A stretch of 64,000 nucleotides of DNA from Patagioenas fasciata. Lineage: Eukaryota; Chordata; Aves; Columbiformes; Columbidae. Under the pieces are notes generated by a model. That model did not search any database and was not told where the DNA came from. It was given only the letters and a program-made list of their open reading frames with translations. The DNA lies in assembly GCF_037038585.1 (NCBI RefSeq), contig NW_027288578.1:1-64000 (forward strand), read 5' to 3'. A program made the translations under genes and the position numbers. Numbering within the stretch: the first letter of the stretch is position 1; each line of letters starts with the position of its first letter. This document shows, piece by piece, positions 11,322 through 25,471 of this stretch.

Positions 11322-12736
11322 AAAGACGGACGAGCTCTTTGGTTGCTCTTCACAGGCTTGTCCCTGATCTATAGCTGAGGGCAAACACTTGTGTGCTTGT
11401 GGGAGAGCCTGTGTCTTTCCTGGAAGCGTTTGGGAGTTTTGCTCAGACGCGTGTTTCCTCAAGTTCAAGAATCAAGATCTAGGATACCTGCAGACAGGTG
11501 CCTGTTTGTGTGGAGACAGTCTGTTTGAAACTGTGTTCCTCAGCGCCCGCTCTTTCTCCCCGTCGCTCCACACGCCTGGGAGTCCCTTTCTTTCTCTCCA
11601 CAAGCACGTGTGTTGACTTCGTCGCACATGTGCATCTGCACAAGCGTTGAGCTCAGCAGAGCGTGTCTCTTGACACTTGATGTGCGTTGGCTGTGTCTGC
11701 CTGCTCCAGTGAAGAGAGAAACGGGAAATCATCTTGGTAGAGGCAACAAAGCAAAAGCGAGGCAGGATTGACATCTGCTCAACAGAGACGGATTCCCTGC
11801 GCTGACACAGTTCACAGTTACACGAGAAGCAATCTGAGCGGTCCGTCGACCGGAGACGTGTTTCCCAAGAGGTCGTTTAGCGAGTGAACAGCAGTGTGCG
11901 CGACTTTCAGGAGTGTGCCTGGAAAGTGCCAGAATCACGAGGAGCATCTGTGCAAAAGCTGCTGCCTCTGTGACCGCATTGAGGCACGTTCGCGTGTCTG
12001 CGAGTATATAGACGGCTCTTTCGCGTTCACTCCGAGGGAAACGGTCCGCTATTGCTTCTGTGCGCGCAGACGCGATTCCCTTGTCTCTTGCGAACACAGG
12101 GAACTCTGTGCATCCAAATCTACAGGCTAAGGACGCGTCTGCATATGTTTTGGTGAACAATCGAGTGTGCGTGTTCTGACAGCTGCCTCTATGCAGACGT
12201 CTCCACAGAGCCACTTCTGAATGCCCCGCAGCCCAGGACTGAATGGATACACTAACAAGTGCACCGGTGTGAGCAACCACATATGCAGAAGGACGTCTTT
12301 CATCTCACAGAAGCGCGAACGTCTTGGCGTTCAAGCACATGGCAGAAACAAGGTGTGAACAGATGAGCTGCTGCTATTTTCTCCGTTCGGCATGCTTCGT
12401 TGTAGCTCTCTTGCCGGTCGCCGGCTTAGCGGCTTGCTTTGCGCGACTAGCTCTGGGGAGAGAAGGAGATAGCGCCGGAAACCTCGCCTTTTGCCTTCTT
12501 CGGCGCTGGAACCTGGTTGCTGCGCCTTCTCTTTGTCCATGTGCACACACACGATTCCTCAGCGAAAACCATGCAGAAACCTTTCCACGAGCACCCAGGG
12601 ATGTGCACCCAGCACCACGTGCACGCACACGCAGCTAGAGAAAAGCACCTACCTTTTCACACACTGATGCCTAAGCAAACGCGTGGCCACACACACGCAC
12701 ACATCCGCAAGCGCGCCTACTCCCATCTATTGAGGG
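11322..12736. repeat. Monomer 9 (618G, 745G)
   Basis: G at 11939 and G at 12066. Confidence 0.96.
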
Positions 12737-14151
12737 AAAGACGGACGAGCTCTTTGGTTGCTCTTCACAGGCTTGTCCCTGATCTATAGCTGAGGGCAAA
12801 CACTTGTGTGCTTGTGGGAGAGCCTGTGTCTTTCCTGGAAGCGTTTGGGAGTTTTGCTCAGACGCGTGTTTCCTCAAGTTCAAGAATCAAGATCTAGGAT
12901 ACCTGCAGACAGGTGCCTGTTTGTGTGGAGACAGTCTGTTTGAAACTGTGTTCCTCAGCGCCCGCTCTTTCTCCCCGTCGCTCCACACGCCTGGGAGTCC
13001 CTTTCTTTCTCTCCACAAGCACGTGTGTTGACTTCGTCGCACATGTGCATCTGCACAAGCGTTGAGCTCAGCAGAGCGTGTCTCTTGACACTTGATGTGC
13101 GTTGGCTGTGTCTGCCTGCTCCAGTGAAGAGAGAAACGGGAAATCATCTTGGTAGAGGCAACAAAGCAAAAGCGAGGCAGGATTGACATCTGCTCAACAG
13201 AGACGGATTCCCTGCGCTGACACAGTTCACAGTTACACGAGAAGCAATCTGAGCGGTCCGTCGACCGGAGACGTGTTTCCCAAGAGGTCGTTTAGCGAGT
13301 GAACAGCAGTGTGCGCGACTTTCAGGAGTGTGCCTGGAAAGTGCCAGAATCACCAGGAGCATCTGTGCAAAAGCTGCTGCCTCTGTGACCGCATTGAGGC
13401 ACGTTCGCGTGTCTGCGAGTATATAGACGGCTCTTTCGCGTTCACTCCGAGGGAAACGGTCCGCTATTGCTTCTGTGCGCACAGACGCGATTCCCTTGTC
13501 TCTTGCGAACACAGGGAACTCTGTGCATCCAAATCTACAGGCTAAGGACGCGTCTGCATATGTTTTGGTGAACAATCGAGTGTGCGTGTTCTGACAGCTG
13601 CCTCTATGCAGACGTCTCCACAGAGCCATTTCTGAATGCCCCGCAGCCCAGGACTGAATGGATACACTAACAAGTGCACCGGTGTGAGCAACCACATATG
13701 CAGAAGGACGTCTTTCATCTCACAGAAGCGCGAACGTCTTGGCGTTCAAGCACATGGCAGAAACAAGGTGTGAACAGATGAGCTGCTGCTATTTTCTCCG
13801 TTCGGCATGCTTCGTTGTAGCTCTCTTGCCGGTCGCCGGCTTAGCGGCTTGCTTTGCGCGACTAGCTCTGGGGAGAGAAGGAGATAGCGCCGGAAACCTC
13901 GCCTTTTGCCTTCTTCGGCGCTGGAACCTGGTTGCTGCGCCTTCTCTTTGTCCATGTGCACACACACGATTCCTCAGCGAAAACCATGCAGAAACCTTTC
14001 CACGAGCACCCAGGGATGTGCACCCAGCACCACGTGCACGAACACGCAGCTAGAGAAAAGCACCTACCTTTTCACACACTGATGCCTAAGCAAACGCGTG
14101 GCCACACACACGCACACATCCGCAAGCGCGCCTACTCCCATCTATTGAGGG
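12737..14151. repeat. Monomer 10 (893T, 1305A)
   Basis: T at 13629 and A at 14041. Monomer 19, nine units downstream, has the same pair. Monomer 28, eighteen units downstream, has 893T alone. Confidence 0.96.
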
Positions 14152-15566
14152 AAAGACGGACGAGCTCTTTGGTTGCTCTTCACAGGCTTGTCCCTGATCT
14201 ATAGCTGAGGGCAAACACTTGTGTGCTTGTGGGAGAGCCTGTGTCTTTCCTGGAAGCGTTTGGGAGTTTTGCTCAGACGCGTGTTTCCTCAAGTTCAAGA
14301 ATCAAGATCTAGGATACCTGCAGACAGGTGCCTGTTTGTGTGGAGACAGTCTGTTTGAAACTGTGTTCCTCAGCGCCCGCTCTTTCTCCCCGTCGCTCCA
14401 CACGCCTGGGAGTCCCTTTCTTTCTCTCCACAAGCACGTGTGTTGACTTCGTCGCACATGTGCATCTGCACAAGCGTTGAGCTCAGCAGAGCGTGTCTCT
14501 TGACACTTGATGTGCGTTGGCTGTGTCTGCCTGCTCCAGTGAAGAGAGAAACGGGAAATCATCTTGGTAGAGGCAACAAAGCAAAAGCGAGGCAGGATTG
14601 ACATCTGCTCAACAGAGACGGATTCCCTGCGCTGACACAGTTCACAGTTACACGAGAAGCAATCTGAGCGGTCCGTCGACCGGAGACGTGTTTCCCAAGA
14701 GGTCGTTTAGCGAGTGAACAGCAGTGTGCGCGACTTTCAGGAGTGTGCCTGGAAAGTGCCAGAATCACCAGGAGCATCTGTGCAAAAGCTGCTGCCTCTG
14801 TGACCGCATTGAGGCACGTTCGCGTGTCTGCGAGTATATAGACGGCTCTTTCGCGTTCACTCCGAGGGAAACGGTCCGCTATTGCTTCTGTGCGCACAGA
14901 CGCGATTCCCTTGTCTCTTGCGAACACAGGGAACTCTGTGCATCCAAATCTACAGGCTAAGGACGCGTCTGCATATGTTTTGGTGAACAATCGAGTGTGC
15001 GTGTTCTGACAGCTGCCTCTATGCAGACGTCTCCACAGAGCCACTTCTGAATGCCCCGCAGCCCAGGACTGAATGGATACACTAACAAGTGCACCGGTGT
15101 GAGCAACCACATATGCAGAAGGACGTCTTTCATCTCACAGAAGCGCGAACGTCTTGGCGTTCAAGCACATGGCAGAAACAAGGTGTGAACAGATGAGCTG
15201 CTGCTATTTTCTCCGTTCGGCATGCTTCGTTGTAGCTCTCTTGCCGGTCGCCGGCTTAGCGGCTTGCTTTGCGCGACTAGCTCTGGGGAGAGAAGGAGAT
15301 AGCGCCGGAAACCTCGCCTTTTGCCTTCTTCGGCGCTGGAACCTGGTTGCTGCGCCTTCTCTTTGTCCATGTGCACACACACGATTCCTCAGCGAAAACC
15401 ATGCAGAAACCTTTCCACGAGCACCCAGGGATGTGCACCCAGCACCACGTGCACGAACACGCAGCTAGAGAAAAGCACCTACCTTTTCACACACTGATGC
15501 CTAAGCAAACGCGTGGCCACACACACGCACACATCCGCAAGCGCGCCTACTCCCATCTATTGAGAG
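14152..15566. repeat. Monomer 11 (1305A, 1414A)
   Basis: A at 15456 and A at 15565. With 375C of the next unit these form the left copy of a shared tract of at least 486 bp that crosses the unit junction. Confidence 0.96.
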
Positions 15567-16981
15567 AAAGACGGACGAGCTCTTTGGTTGCTCTTCACAG
15601 GCTTGTCCCTGATCTATAGCTGAGGGCAAACACTTGTGTGCTTGTGGGAGAGCCTGTGTCTTTCCTGGAAGCGTTTGGGAGTTTTGCTCAGACGCGTGTT
15701 TCCTCAAGTTCAAGAATCAAGATCTAGGATACCTGCAGACAGGTGCCTGTTTGTGTGGAGACAGTCTGTTTGAAACTGTGTTCCTCAGCGCCCGCTCTTT
15801 CTCCCCGTCGCTCCACACGCCTGGGAGTCCCTTTCTTTCTCTCCACAAGCACGTGTGTTGACTTCGTCGCACATGTGCATCTGCACAAGCGTTGAGCTCA
15901 GCAGAGCGTGTCTCTTGACACTTGATGTGCGTTGGCTGTGCCTGCCTGCTCCAGTGAAGAGAGAAACGGGAAATCATCTTGGTAGAGGCAACAAAGCAAA
16001 AGCGAGGCAGGATTGACATCTGCTCAACAGAGACGGATTCCCTGCGCTGACACAGTTCACAGTTACACGAGAAGCAATCTGAGCGGTCCGTCGACCGGAG
16101 ACGTGTTTCCCAAGAGGTCGTTTAGCGAGTGAACAGCAGTGTGCGCGACTTTCAGGAGTGTGCCTGGAAAGTGCCAGAATCACCAGGAGCATCTGTGCAA
16201 AAGCTGCTGCCTCTGTGACCGCATTGAGGCACGTTCGCGTGTCTGCGAGTATATAGACGGCTCTTTCGCGTTCACTCCGAGGGAAACGGTCCGCTATTGC
16301 TTCTGTGCGCACAGACGCGATTCCCTTGTCTCTTGCGAACACAGGGAACTCTGTGCATCCAAATCTACAGGCTAAGGACGCGTCTGCATATGTTTTGGTG
16401 AACAATCGAGTGTGCGTGTTCTGACAGCTGCCTCTATGCAGACGTCTCCACAGAGCCACTTCTGAATGCCCCGCAGCCCAGGACTGAATGGATACACTAA
16501 CAAGTGCACCGGTGTGAGCAACCACATATGCAGAAGGACGTCTTTCATCTCACAGAAGCGCGAACGTCTTGGCGTTCAAGCACATGGCAGAAACAAGGTG
16601 TGAACAGATGAGCTGCTGCTATTTTCTCCGTTCGGCATGCTTCGTTGTAGCTCTCTTGCCGGTCGCCGGCTTAGCGGCTTGCTTTGCGCGACTAGCTCTG
16701 GGGAGAGAAGGAGATAGCGCCGGAAACCTCGCCTTTTGCCTTCTTCGGCGCTGGAACCTGGTTGCTGCGCCTTCTCTTTGTCCATGTGCACACACACGAT
16801 TCCTCGGCGAAAACCATGCAGAAACCTTTCCACGAGCACCCAGGGATGTGCACCCAGCACCACGTGCACGCACACGCAGCTAGAGAAAAGCACCTACCTT
16901 TTCACACACTGATGCCTAAGCAAACGCGTGGCCACACACACGCACACATCCGCAAGCGCGCCTACTCCCATCTATTGAGGG
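15567..16981. repeat. Monomer 12 (375C, 1240G)
   Basis: C at 15941 and G at 16806. Same pair as monomer 15. Confidence 0.96.
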
Positions 16982-18396
16982 AAAGACGGACGAGCTCTTT
17001 GGTTGCTCTTCACAGGCTTGTCCCTGATCTATAGCTGAGGGCAAACACTTGTGTGCTTGTGGGAGAGCCTGTGTCTTTCCTGGAAGCGTTTGGGAGTTTT
17101 GCTCAGACGCGTGTTTCCTCAAGTTCAAGAATCAAGATCTAGGATACCTGCAGACAGGTGCCTGTTTGTGTGGAGACAGTCTGTTTGAAACTGTGTTCCT
17201 CAGCGCCCGCTCTTTCTCCCCGTCGCTCCACACGCCTGGGAGTCCCTTTCTTTCTCTCCACAAGCACGTGTGTTGACTTCGTCGCACATGTGCATCTGCA
17301 CAAGCGTTGAGCTCAGCAGAGCGTGTCTCTTGACACTTGATGTGCGTTGGCTGTGTCTGCCTGCTCCAGTGAAGAGAGAAACGGGAAATCATCTTGGTAG
17401 AGGCAACAAAGCAAAAGCGAGGCAGGATTGACATCTGCTCAACAGAGACGGATTCCCTGCGCTGACACAGTTCACAGTTACACGAGAAGCAATCTGAGCG
17501 GTCCGTCGACCGGAGACGTGTTTCCCAAGAGGTCGTTTAGCGAGTGAACAGCAGTGTGCGCGACTTTCAGGAGTGTGCCTGGAAAGTGCCAGAATCACGA
17601 GGAGCATCTGTGCAAAAGCTGCTGCCTCTGTGACCGCATTGAGGCACGTTCGCGTGTCTGCGAGTATATAGACGGCTCTTTCGCGTTCACTCCGAGGGAA
17701 ACGGTCCGCTATTGCTTCTGTGCGCGCAGACGCGATTCCCTTGTCTCTTGCGAACACAGGGAACTCTGTGCATCCAAATCTACAGGCTAAGGACGCGTCT
17801 GCATATGTTTTGGTGAACAATCGAGTGTGCGTGTTCTGACAGCTGCCTCTATGCAGACGTCTCCACAGAGCCACTTCTGAATGCCCCGCAGCCCAGGACT
17901 GAATGGATACACTAACAAGTGCACCGGTGTGAGCAACCACATATGCAGAAGGACGTCTTTCATCTCACAGAAGCGCGAACGTCTTGGCGTTCAAGCACAT
18001 GGCAGAAACAAGGTGTGAACAGATGAGCTGCTGCTATTTTCTCCGTTCGGCATGCTTCGTTGTAGCTCTCTTGCCGGTCGCCGGCTTAGCGGCTTGCTTT
18101 GCGCGACTAGCTCTGGGGAGAGAAGGAGATAGCGCCGGAAACCTCGCCTTTTGCCTTCTTCGGCGCTGGAACCTGGTTGCTGCGCCTTCTCTTTGTCCAT
18201 GTGCACACACACGATTCCTCAGCGAAAACCATGCAGAAACCTTTCCACGAGCACCCAGGGATGTGCACCCAGCACCACGTGCACGCACACGCAGCTAGAG
18301 AAAAGCACCTACCTTTTCACACACTGATGCCTAAGCAAACGCGTGGCCACACACACGCACACATCCGCAAGCGCGCCTACTCCCATCTATTGAGGG
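16982..18396. repeat. Monomer 13 (618G, 745G)
   Basis: G at 17599 and G at 17726. Confidence 0.96.
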
Positions 18397-19811
18397 AAAG
18401 ACGGACGAGCTCTTTGGTTGCTCTTCACAGGCTTGTCCCTGATCTATAGCTGAGGGCAAACACTTGTGTGCTTGTGGGAGAGCCTGTGTCTTTCCTGGAA
18501 GCGTTTGGGAGTTTTGCTCAGACGCGTGTTTCCTCAAGTTCAAGAATCAAGATCTAGGATACCTGCAGACAGGTGCCTGTTTGTGTGGAGACAGTCTGTT
18601 TGAAACTGTGTTCCTCAGCGCCCGCTCTTTCTCCCCGTCGCTCCACACGCCTGGGAGTCCCTTTCTTTCTCTCCACAAGCACGTGTGTTGACTTCGTCGC
18701 ACATGTGCATCTGCACAAGCGTTGAGCTCAGCAGAGCGTGTCTCTTGACACTTGATGTGCGTTGGCTGTGTCTGCCTGCTCCAGTGAAGAGAGAAACGGG
18801 AAATCATCTTGGTAGAGGCAACAAAGCAAAAGCGAGGCAGGATTGACATCTGCTCAACAGAGACGGATTCCCTGCGCTGACACAGTTCACAGTTACACGA
18901 GAAGCAATCTGAGCGGTCCGTCGACCGGAGACGTGTTTCCCAAGAGGTCGTTTAGCGAGTGAACAGCAGTGTGCGCGACTTTCAGGAGTGTGCCTGGAAA
19001 GTGCCAGAATCACGAGGAGCATCTGTGCAAAAGCTGCTGCCTCTGTGACCGCATTGAGGCACGTTCGCGTGTCTGCGAGTATATAGACGGCTCTTTCGCG
19101 TTCACTCCGAGGGAAACGGTCCGCTATTGCTTCTGTGCGCGCAGACGCGATTCCCTTGTCTCTTGCGAACACAGGGAACTCTGTGCATCCAAATCTACAG
19201 GCTAAGGACGCGTCTGCATATGTTTTGGTGAACAATCGAGTGTGCGTGTTCTGACAGCTGCCTCTATGCAGACGTCTCCACAGAGCCACTTCTGAATGCC
19301 CCGCAGCCCAGGACTGAATGGATACACTAACAAGTGCACCGGTGTGAGCAACCACATATGCAGAAGGACGTCTTTCATCTCACAGAAGCGCGAACGTCTT
19401 GGCGTTCAAGCACATGGCAGAAACAAGGTGTGAACAGATGAGCTGCTGCTATTTTCTCCGTTCGGCATGCTTCGTTGTAGCTCTCTTGCCGGTCGCCGGC
19501 TTAGCGGCTTGCTTTGCGCGACTAGCTCTGGGGAGAGAAGGAGATAGCGCCGGAAACCTCGCCTTTTGCCTTCTTCGGCGCTGGAACCTGGTTGCTGCGC
19601 CTTCTCTTTGTCCATGTGCACACACACGATTCCTCAGCGAAAACCATGCAGAAACCTTTCCACGAGCACCCAGGGATGTGCACCCAGCACCACGTGCACG
19701 AACACGCAGCTAGAGAAAAGCACCTACCTTTTCACACACTGATGCCTAAGCAAACGCGTGGCCACACACACGCACACATCCGCAAGCGCGCCTACTCCCA
19801 TCTATTGAGAG
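18397..19811. repeat. Monomer 14 (618G, 745G, 1305A, 1414A)
   Basis: G at 19014 and 19141, A at 19701 and 19810. It combines the 618G+745G haplotype with the 1305A+1414A end otherwise seen only in monomer 11, so it reads as a chimera. Confidence 0.96.
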
Positions 19812-21226
19812 AAAGACGGACGAGCTCTTTGGTTGCTCTTCACAGGCTTGTCCCTGATCTATAGCTGAGGGCAAACACTTGTGTGCTTGTGGGAGAGCCT
19901 GTGTCTTTCCTGGAAGCGTTTGGGAGTTTTGCTCAGACGCGTGTTTCCTCAAGTTCAAGAATCAAGATCTAGGATACCTGCAGACAGGTGCCTGTTTGTG
20001 TGGAGACAGTCTGTTTGAAACTGTGTTCCTCAGCGCCCGCTCTTTCTCCCCGTCGCTCCACACGCCTGGGAGTCCCTTTCTTTCTCTCCACAAGCACGTG
20101 TGTTGACTTCGTCGCACATGTGCATCTGCACAAGCGTTGAGCTCAGCAGAGCGTGTCTCTTGACACTTGATGTGCGTTGGCTGTGCCTGCCTGCTCCAGT
20201 GAAGAGAGAAACGGGAAATCATCTTGGTAGAGGCAACAAAGCAAAAGCGAGGCAGGATTGACATCTGCTCAACAGAGACGGATTCCCTGCGCTGACACAG
20301 TTCACAGTTACACGAGAAGCAATCTGAGCGGTCCGTCGACCGGAGACGTGTTTCCCAAGAGGTCGTTTAGCGAGTGAACAGCAGTGTGCGCGACTTTCAG
20401 GAGTGTGCCTGGAAAGTGCCAGAATCACCAGGAGCATCTGTGCAAAAGCTGCTGCCTCTGTGACCGCATTGAGGCACGTTCGCGTGTCTGCGAGTATATA
20501 GACGGCTCTTTCGCGTTCACTCCGAGGGAAACGGTCCGCTATTGCTTCTGTGCGCACAGACGCGATTCCCTTGTCTCTTGCGAACACAGGGAACTCTGTG
20601 CATCCAAATCTACAGGCTAAGGACGCGTCTGCATATGTTTTGGTGAACAATCGAGTGTGCGTGTTCTGACAGCTGCCTCTATGCAGACGTCTCCACAGAG
20701 CCACTTCTGAATGCCCCGCAGCCCAGGACTGAATGGATACACTAACAAGTGCACCGGTGTGAGCAACCACATATGCAGAAGGACGTCTTTCATCTCACAG
20801 AAGCGCGAACGTCTTGGCGTTCAAGCACATGGCAGAAACAAGGTGTGAACAGATGAGCTGCTGCTATTTTCTCCGTTCGGCATGCTTCGTTGTAGCTCTC
20901 TTGCCGGTCGCCGGCTTAGCGGCTTGCTTTGCGCGACTAGCTCTGGGGAGAGAAGGAGATAGCGCCGGAAACCTCGCCTTTTGCCTTCTTCGGCGCTGGA
21001 ACCTGGTTGCTGCGCCTTCTCTTTGTCCATGTGCACACACACGATTCCTCGGCGAAAACCATGCAGAAACCTTTCCACGAGCACCCAGGGATGTGCACCC
21101 AGCACCACGTGCACGCACACGCAGCTAGAGAAAAGCACCTACCTTTTCACACACTGATGCCTAAGCAAACGCGTGGCCACACACACGCACACATCCGCAA
21201 GCGCGCCTACTCCCATCTATTGAGGG
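19812..21226. repeat. Monomer 15 (375C, 1240G)
   Basis: C at 20186 and G at 21051. Confidence 0.96.
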
Positions 21227-24200
21227 AAAGACGGACGAGCTCTTTGGTTGCTCTTCACAGGCTTGTCCCTGATCTATAGCTGAGGGCAAACACTTGTGTG
21301 CTTGTGGGAGAGCCTGTGTCTTTCCTGGAAGCGTTTGGGAGTTTTGCTCAGACGCGTGTTTCCTCAAGTTCAAGAATCAAGATCTAGGATACCTGCAGAC
21401 AGGTGCCTGTTTGTGTGGAGACAGTCTGTTTGAAACTGTGTTCCTCAGCGCCCGCTCTTTCTCCCCGTCGCTCCACACGCCTGGGAGTCCCTTTCTTTCT
21501 CTCCACAAGCACGTGTGTTGACTTCGTCGCACATGTGCATCTGCACAAGCGTTGAGCTCAGCAGAGCGTGTCTCTTGACACTTGATGTGCGTTGGCTGTG
21601 TCTGCCTGCTCCAGTGAAGAGAGAAACGGGAAATCATCTTGGTAGAGGCAACAAAGCAAAAGCGAGGCAGGATTGACATCTGCTCAACAGAGACGGATTC
21701 CCTGCGCTGACACAGTTCACAGTTACACGAGAAGCAATCTGAGCGGTCCGTCGACCGGAGACGTGTTTCCCAAGAGGTCGTTTAGCGAGTGAACAGCAGT
21801 GTGCGCGACTTTCAGGAGTGTGCCTGGAAAGTGCCAGAATCACGAGGAGCATCTGTGCAAAAGCTGCTGCCTCTGTGACCGCATTGAGGCACGTTCGCGT
21901 GTCTGCGAGTATATAGACGGCTCTTTCGCGTTCACTCCGAGGGAAACGGTCCGCTATTGCTTCTGTGCGCGCAGACGCGATTCCCTTGTCTCTTGCGAAC
22001 ACAGGGAACTCTGTGCATCCAAATCTACAGGCTAAGGACGCGTCTGCATATGTTTTGGTGAACAATCGAGTGTGCGTGTTCTGACAGCTGCCTCTATGCA
22101 GACGTCTCCACAGAGCCACTTCTGAATGCCCCGCAGCCCAGGACTGAATGGATACACTAACAAGTGCACCGGTGTGAGCAACCACATATGCAGAAGGACG
22201 TCTTTCATCTCACAGAAGCGCGAACGTCTTGGCGTTCAAGCACATGGCAGAAACAAGGTGTGAACAGATGAGCTGCTGCTATTTTCTCCGTTCGGCATGC
22301 TTCGTTGTAGCTCTCTTGCCGGTCGCCGGCTTAGCGGCTTGCTTTGCGCGACTAGCTCTGGGGAGAGAAGGAGATAGCGCCGGAAACCTCGCCTTTTGCC
22401 TTCTTCGGCGCTGGAACCTGGTTGCTGCGCCTTCTCTTTGTCCATGTGCACACACACGATTCCTCAGCGAAAACCATGCAGAAACCTTTCCACGAGCACC
22501 CAGGGATGTGCACCCAGCACCACGTGCACGCACACGCAGCTAGAGAAAAGCACCTACCTTTTCACACACTGATGCCTAAGCAAACGCGTGGCCACACACA
22601 CGCACACATCCGCAAGCGCGCCTACTCCCATCTATTGAGGGAAAGACGGACGAGCTCTTTGGTTGCTCTTCACAGGCTTGTCCCTGATCTATAGCTGAGG
22701 GCAAACACTTGTGTGCTTGTGGGAGAGCCTGTGTCTTTCCTGGAAGCGTTTGGGAGTTTTGCTCAGACGCGTGTTTCCTCAAGTTCAAGAATCAAGATCT
22801 AGGATACCTGCAGACAGGTGCCTGTTTGTGTGGAGACAGTCTGTTTGAAACTGTGTTCCTCAGCGCCCGCTCTTTCTCCCCGTCGCTCCACACGCCTGGG
22901 AGTCCCTTTCTTTCTCTCCACAAGCACGTGTGTTGACTTCGTCGCACATGTGCATCTGCACAAGCGTTGAGCTCAGCAGAGCGTGTCTCTTGACACTTGA
23001 TGTGCGTTGGCTGTGTCTGCCTGCTCCAGTGAAGAGAGAAACGGGAAATCATCTTGGTAGAGGCAACAAAGCAAAAGCGAGGCAGGATTGACATCTGCTC
23101 AACAGAGACGGATTCCCTGCGCTGACACAGTTCACAGTTACACGAGAAGCAATCTGAGCGGTCCGTCGACCGGAGACGTGTTTCCCAAGAGGTCGTTTAG
23201 CGAGTGAACAGCAGTGTGCGCGACTTTCAGGAGTGTGCCTGGAAAGTGCCAGAATCACGAGGAGCATCTGTGCAAAAGCTGCTGCCTCTGTGACCGCATT
23301 GAGGCACGTTCGCGTGTCTGCGAGTATATAGACGGCTCTTTCGCGTTCACTCCGAGGGAAACGGTCCGCTATTGCTTCTGTGCGCGCAGACGCGATTCCC
23401 TTGTCTCTTGCGAACACAGGGAACTCTGTGCATCCAAATCTACAGGCTAAGGACGCGTCTGCATATGTTTTGGTGAACAATCGAGTGTGCGTGTTCTGAC
23501 AGCTGCCTCTATGCAGACGTCTCCACAGAGCCACTTCTGAATGCCCCGCAGCCCAGGACTGAATGGATACACTAACAAGTGCACCGGTGTGAGCAACCAC
23601 ATATGCAGAAGGACGTCTTTCATCTCACAGAAGCGCGAACGTCTTGGCGTTCAAGCACATGGCAGAAACAAGGTGTGAACAGATGAGCTGCTGCTATTTT
23701 CTCCGTTCGGCATGCTTCGTTGTAGCTCTCTTGCCGGTCGCCGGCTTAGCGGCTTGCTTTGCGCGACTAGCTCTGGGGAGAGAAGGAGATAGCGCCGGAA
23801 ACCTCGCCTTTTGCCTTCTTCGGCGCTGGAACCTGGTTGCTGCGCCTTCTCTTTGTCCATGTGCACACACACGATTCCTCAGCGAAAACCATGCAGAAAC
23901 CTTTCCACGAGCACCCAGGGATGTGCACCCAGCACCACGTGCACGCACACGCAGCTAGAGAAAAGCACCTACCTTTTCACACACTGATGCCTAAGCAAAC
24001 GCGTGGCCACACACACGCACACATCCGCAAGCGCGCCTACTCCCATCTATTGAGGGAAAGACGGACGAGCTCTTTGGTTGCTCTTCACAGGCTTGTCCCT
24101 GATCTATAGCTGAGGGCAAACACTTGTGTGCTTGTGGGAGAGCCTGTGTCTTTCCTGGAAGCGTTTGGGAGTTTTGCTCAGACGCGTGTTTCCTCAAGTT

Positions 24201-25471
24201 CAAGAATCAAGATCTAGGATACCTGCAGACAGGTGCCTGTTTGTGTGGAGACAGTCTGTTTGAAACTGTGTTCCTCAGCGCCCGCTCTTTCTCCCCGTCG
24301 CTCCACACGCCTGGGAGTCCCTTTCTTTCTCTCCACAAGCACGTGTGTTGACTTCGTCGCACATGTGCATCTGCACAAGCGTTGAGCTCAGCAGAGCGTG
24401 TCTCTTGACACTTGATGTGCGTTGGCTGTGTCTGCCTGCTCCAGTGAAGAGAGAAACGGGAAATCATCTTGGTAGAGGCAACAAAGCAAAAGCGAGGCAG
24501 GATTGACATCTGCTCAACAGAGACGGATTCCCTGCGCTGACACAGTTCACAGTTACACGAGAAGCAATCTGAGCGGTCCGTCGACCGGAGACGTGTTTCC
24601 CAAGAGGTCGTTTAGCGAGTGAACAGCAGTGTGCGCGACTTTCAGGAGTGTGCCTGGAAAGTGCCAGAATCACGAGGAGCATCTGTGCAAAAGCTGCTGC
24701 CTCTGTGACCGCATTGAGGCACGTTCGCGTGTCTGCGAGTATATAGACGGCTCTTTCGCGTTCACTCCGAGGGAAACGGTCCGCTATTGCTTCTGTGCGC
24801 GCAGACGCGATTCCCTTGTCTCTTGCGAACACAGGGAACTCTGTGCATCCAAATCTACAGGCTAAGGACGCGTCTGCATATGTTTTGGTGAACAATCGAG
24901 TGTGCGTGTTCTGACAGCTGCCTCTATGCAGACGTCTCCACAGAGCCACTTCTGAATGCCCCGCAGCCCAGGACTGAATGGATACACTAACAAGTGCACC
25001 GGTGTGAGCAACCACATATGCAGAAGGACGTCTTTCATCTCACAGAAGCGCGAACGTCTTGGCGTTCAAGCACATGGCAGAAACAAGGTGTGAACAGATG
25101 AGCTGCTGCTATTTTCTCCGTTCGGCATGCTTCGTTGTAGCTCTCTTGCCGGTCGCCGGCTTAGCGGCTTGCTTTGCGCGACTAGCTCTGGGGAGAGAAG
25201 GAGATAGCGCCGGAAACCTCGCCTTTTGCCTTCTTCGGCGCTGGAACCTGGTTGCTGCGCCTTCTCTTTGTCCATGTGCACACACACGATTCCTCAGCGA
25301 AAACCATGCAGAAACCTTTCCACGAGCACCCAGGGATGTGCACCCAGCACCACGTGCACGCACACGCAGCTAGAGAAAAGCACCTACCTTTTCACACACT
25401 GATGCCTAAGCAAACGCGTGGCCACACACACGCACACATCCGCAAGCGCGCCTACTCCCATCTATTGAGGG
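21227..25471. repeat. Monomers 16-18 (618G, 745G each)
   Basis: Three consecutive units (21227, 22642, 24057) with G at 21844/21971, 23259/23386 and 24674/24801. This is the longest run of this haplotype. In the upstream block the middle counterpart (monomer 8) lacks 618G. Confidence 0.96.

Larger units (their letters stand above)
5662..18396. repeat. Higher-order block, copy 1 (units 5-13)
   Basis: Nine consecutive monomers carry this marker series: 618G+745G; 1240G; 618G+745G; 745G; 618G+745G; 893T+1305A; 1305A+1414A; 375C+1240G; 618G+745G. Twelve of these 16 variant calls recur exactly nine units (12,735 bp) downstream. Units 1-4 to the left do not match units 10-13, so the left edge of the duplicated block lies near the unit 4/5 junction. 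The exact ends cannot be placed because flanking units are consensus. Confidence 0.7.
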
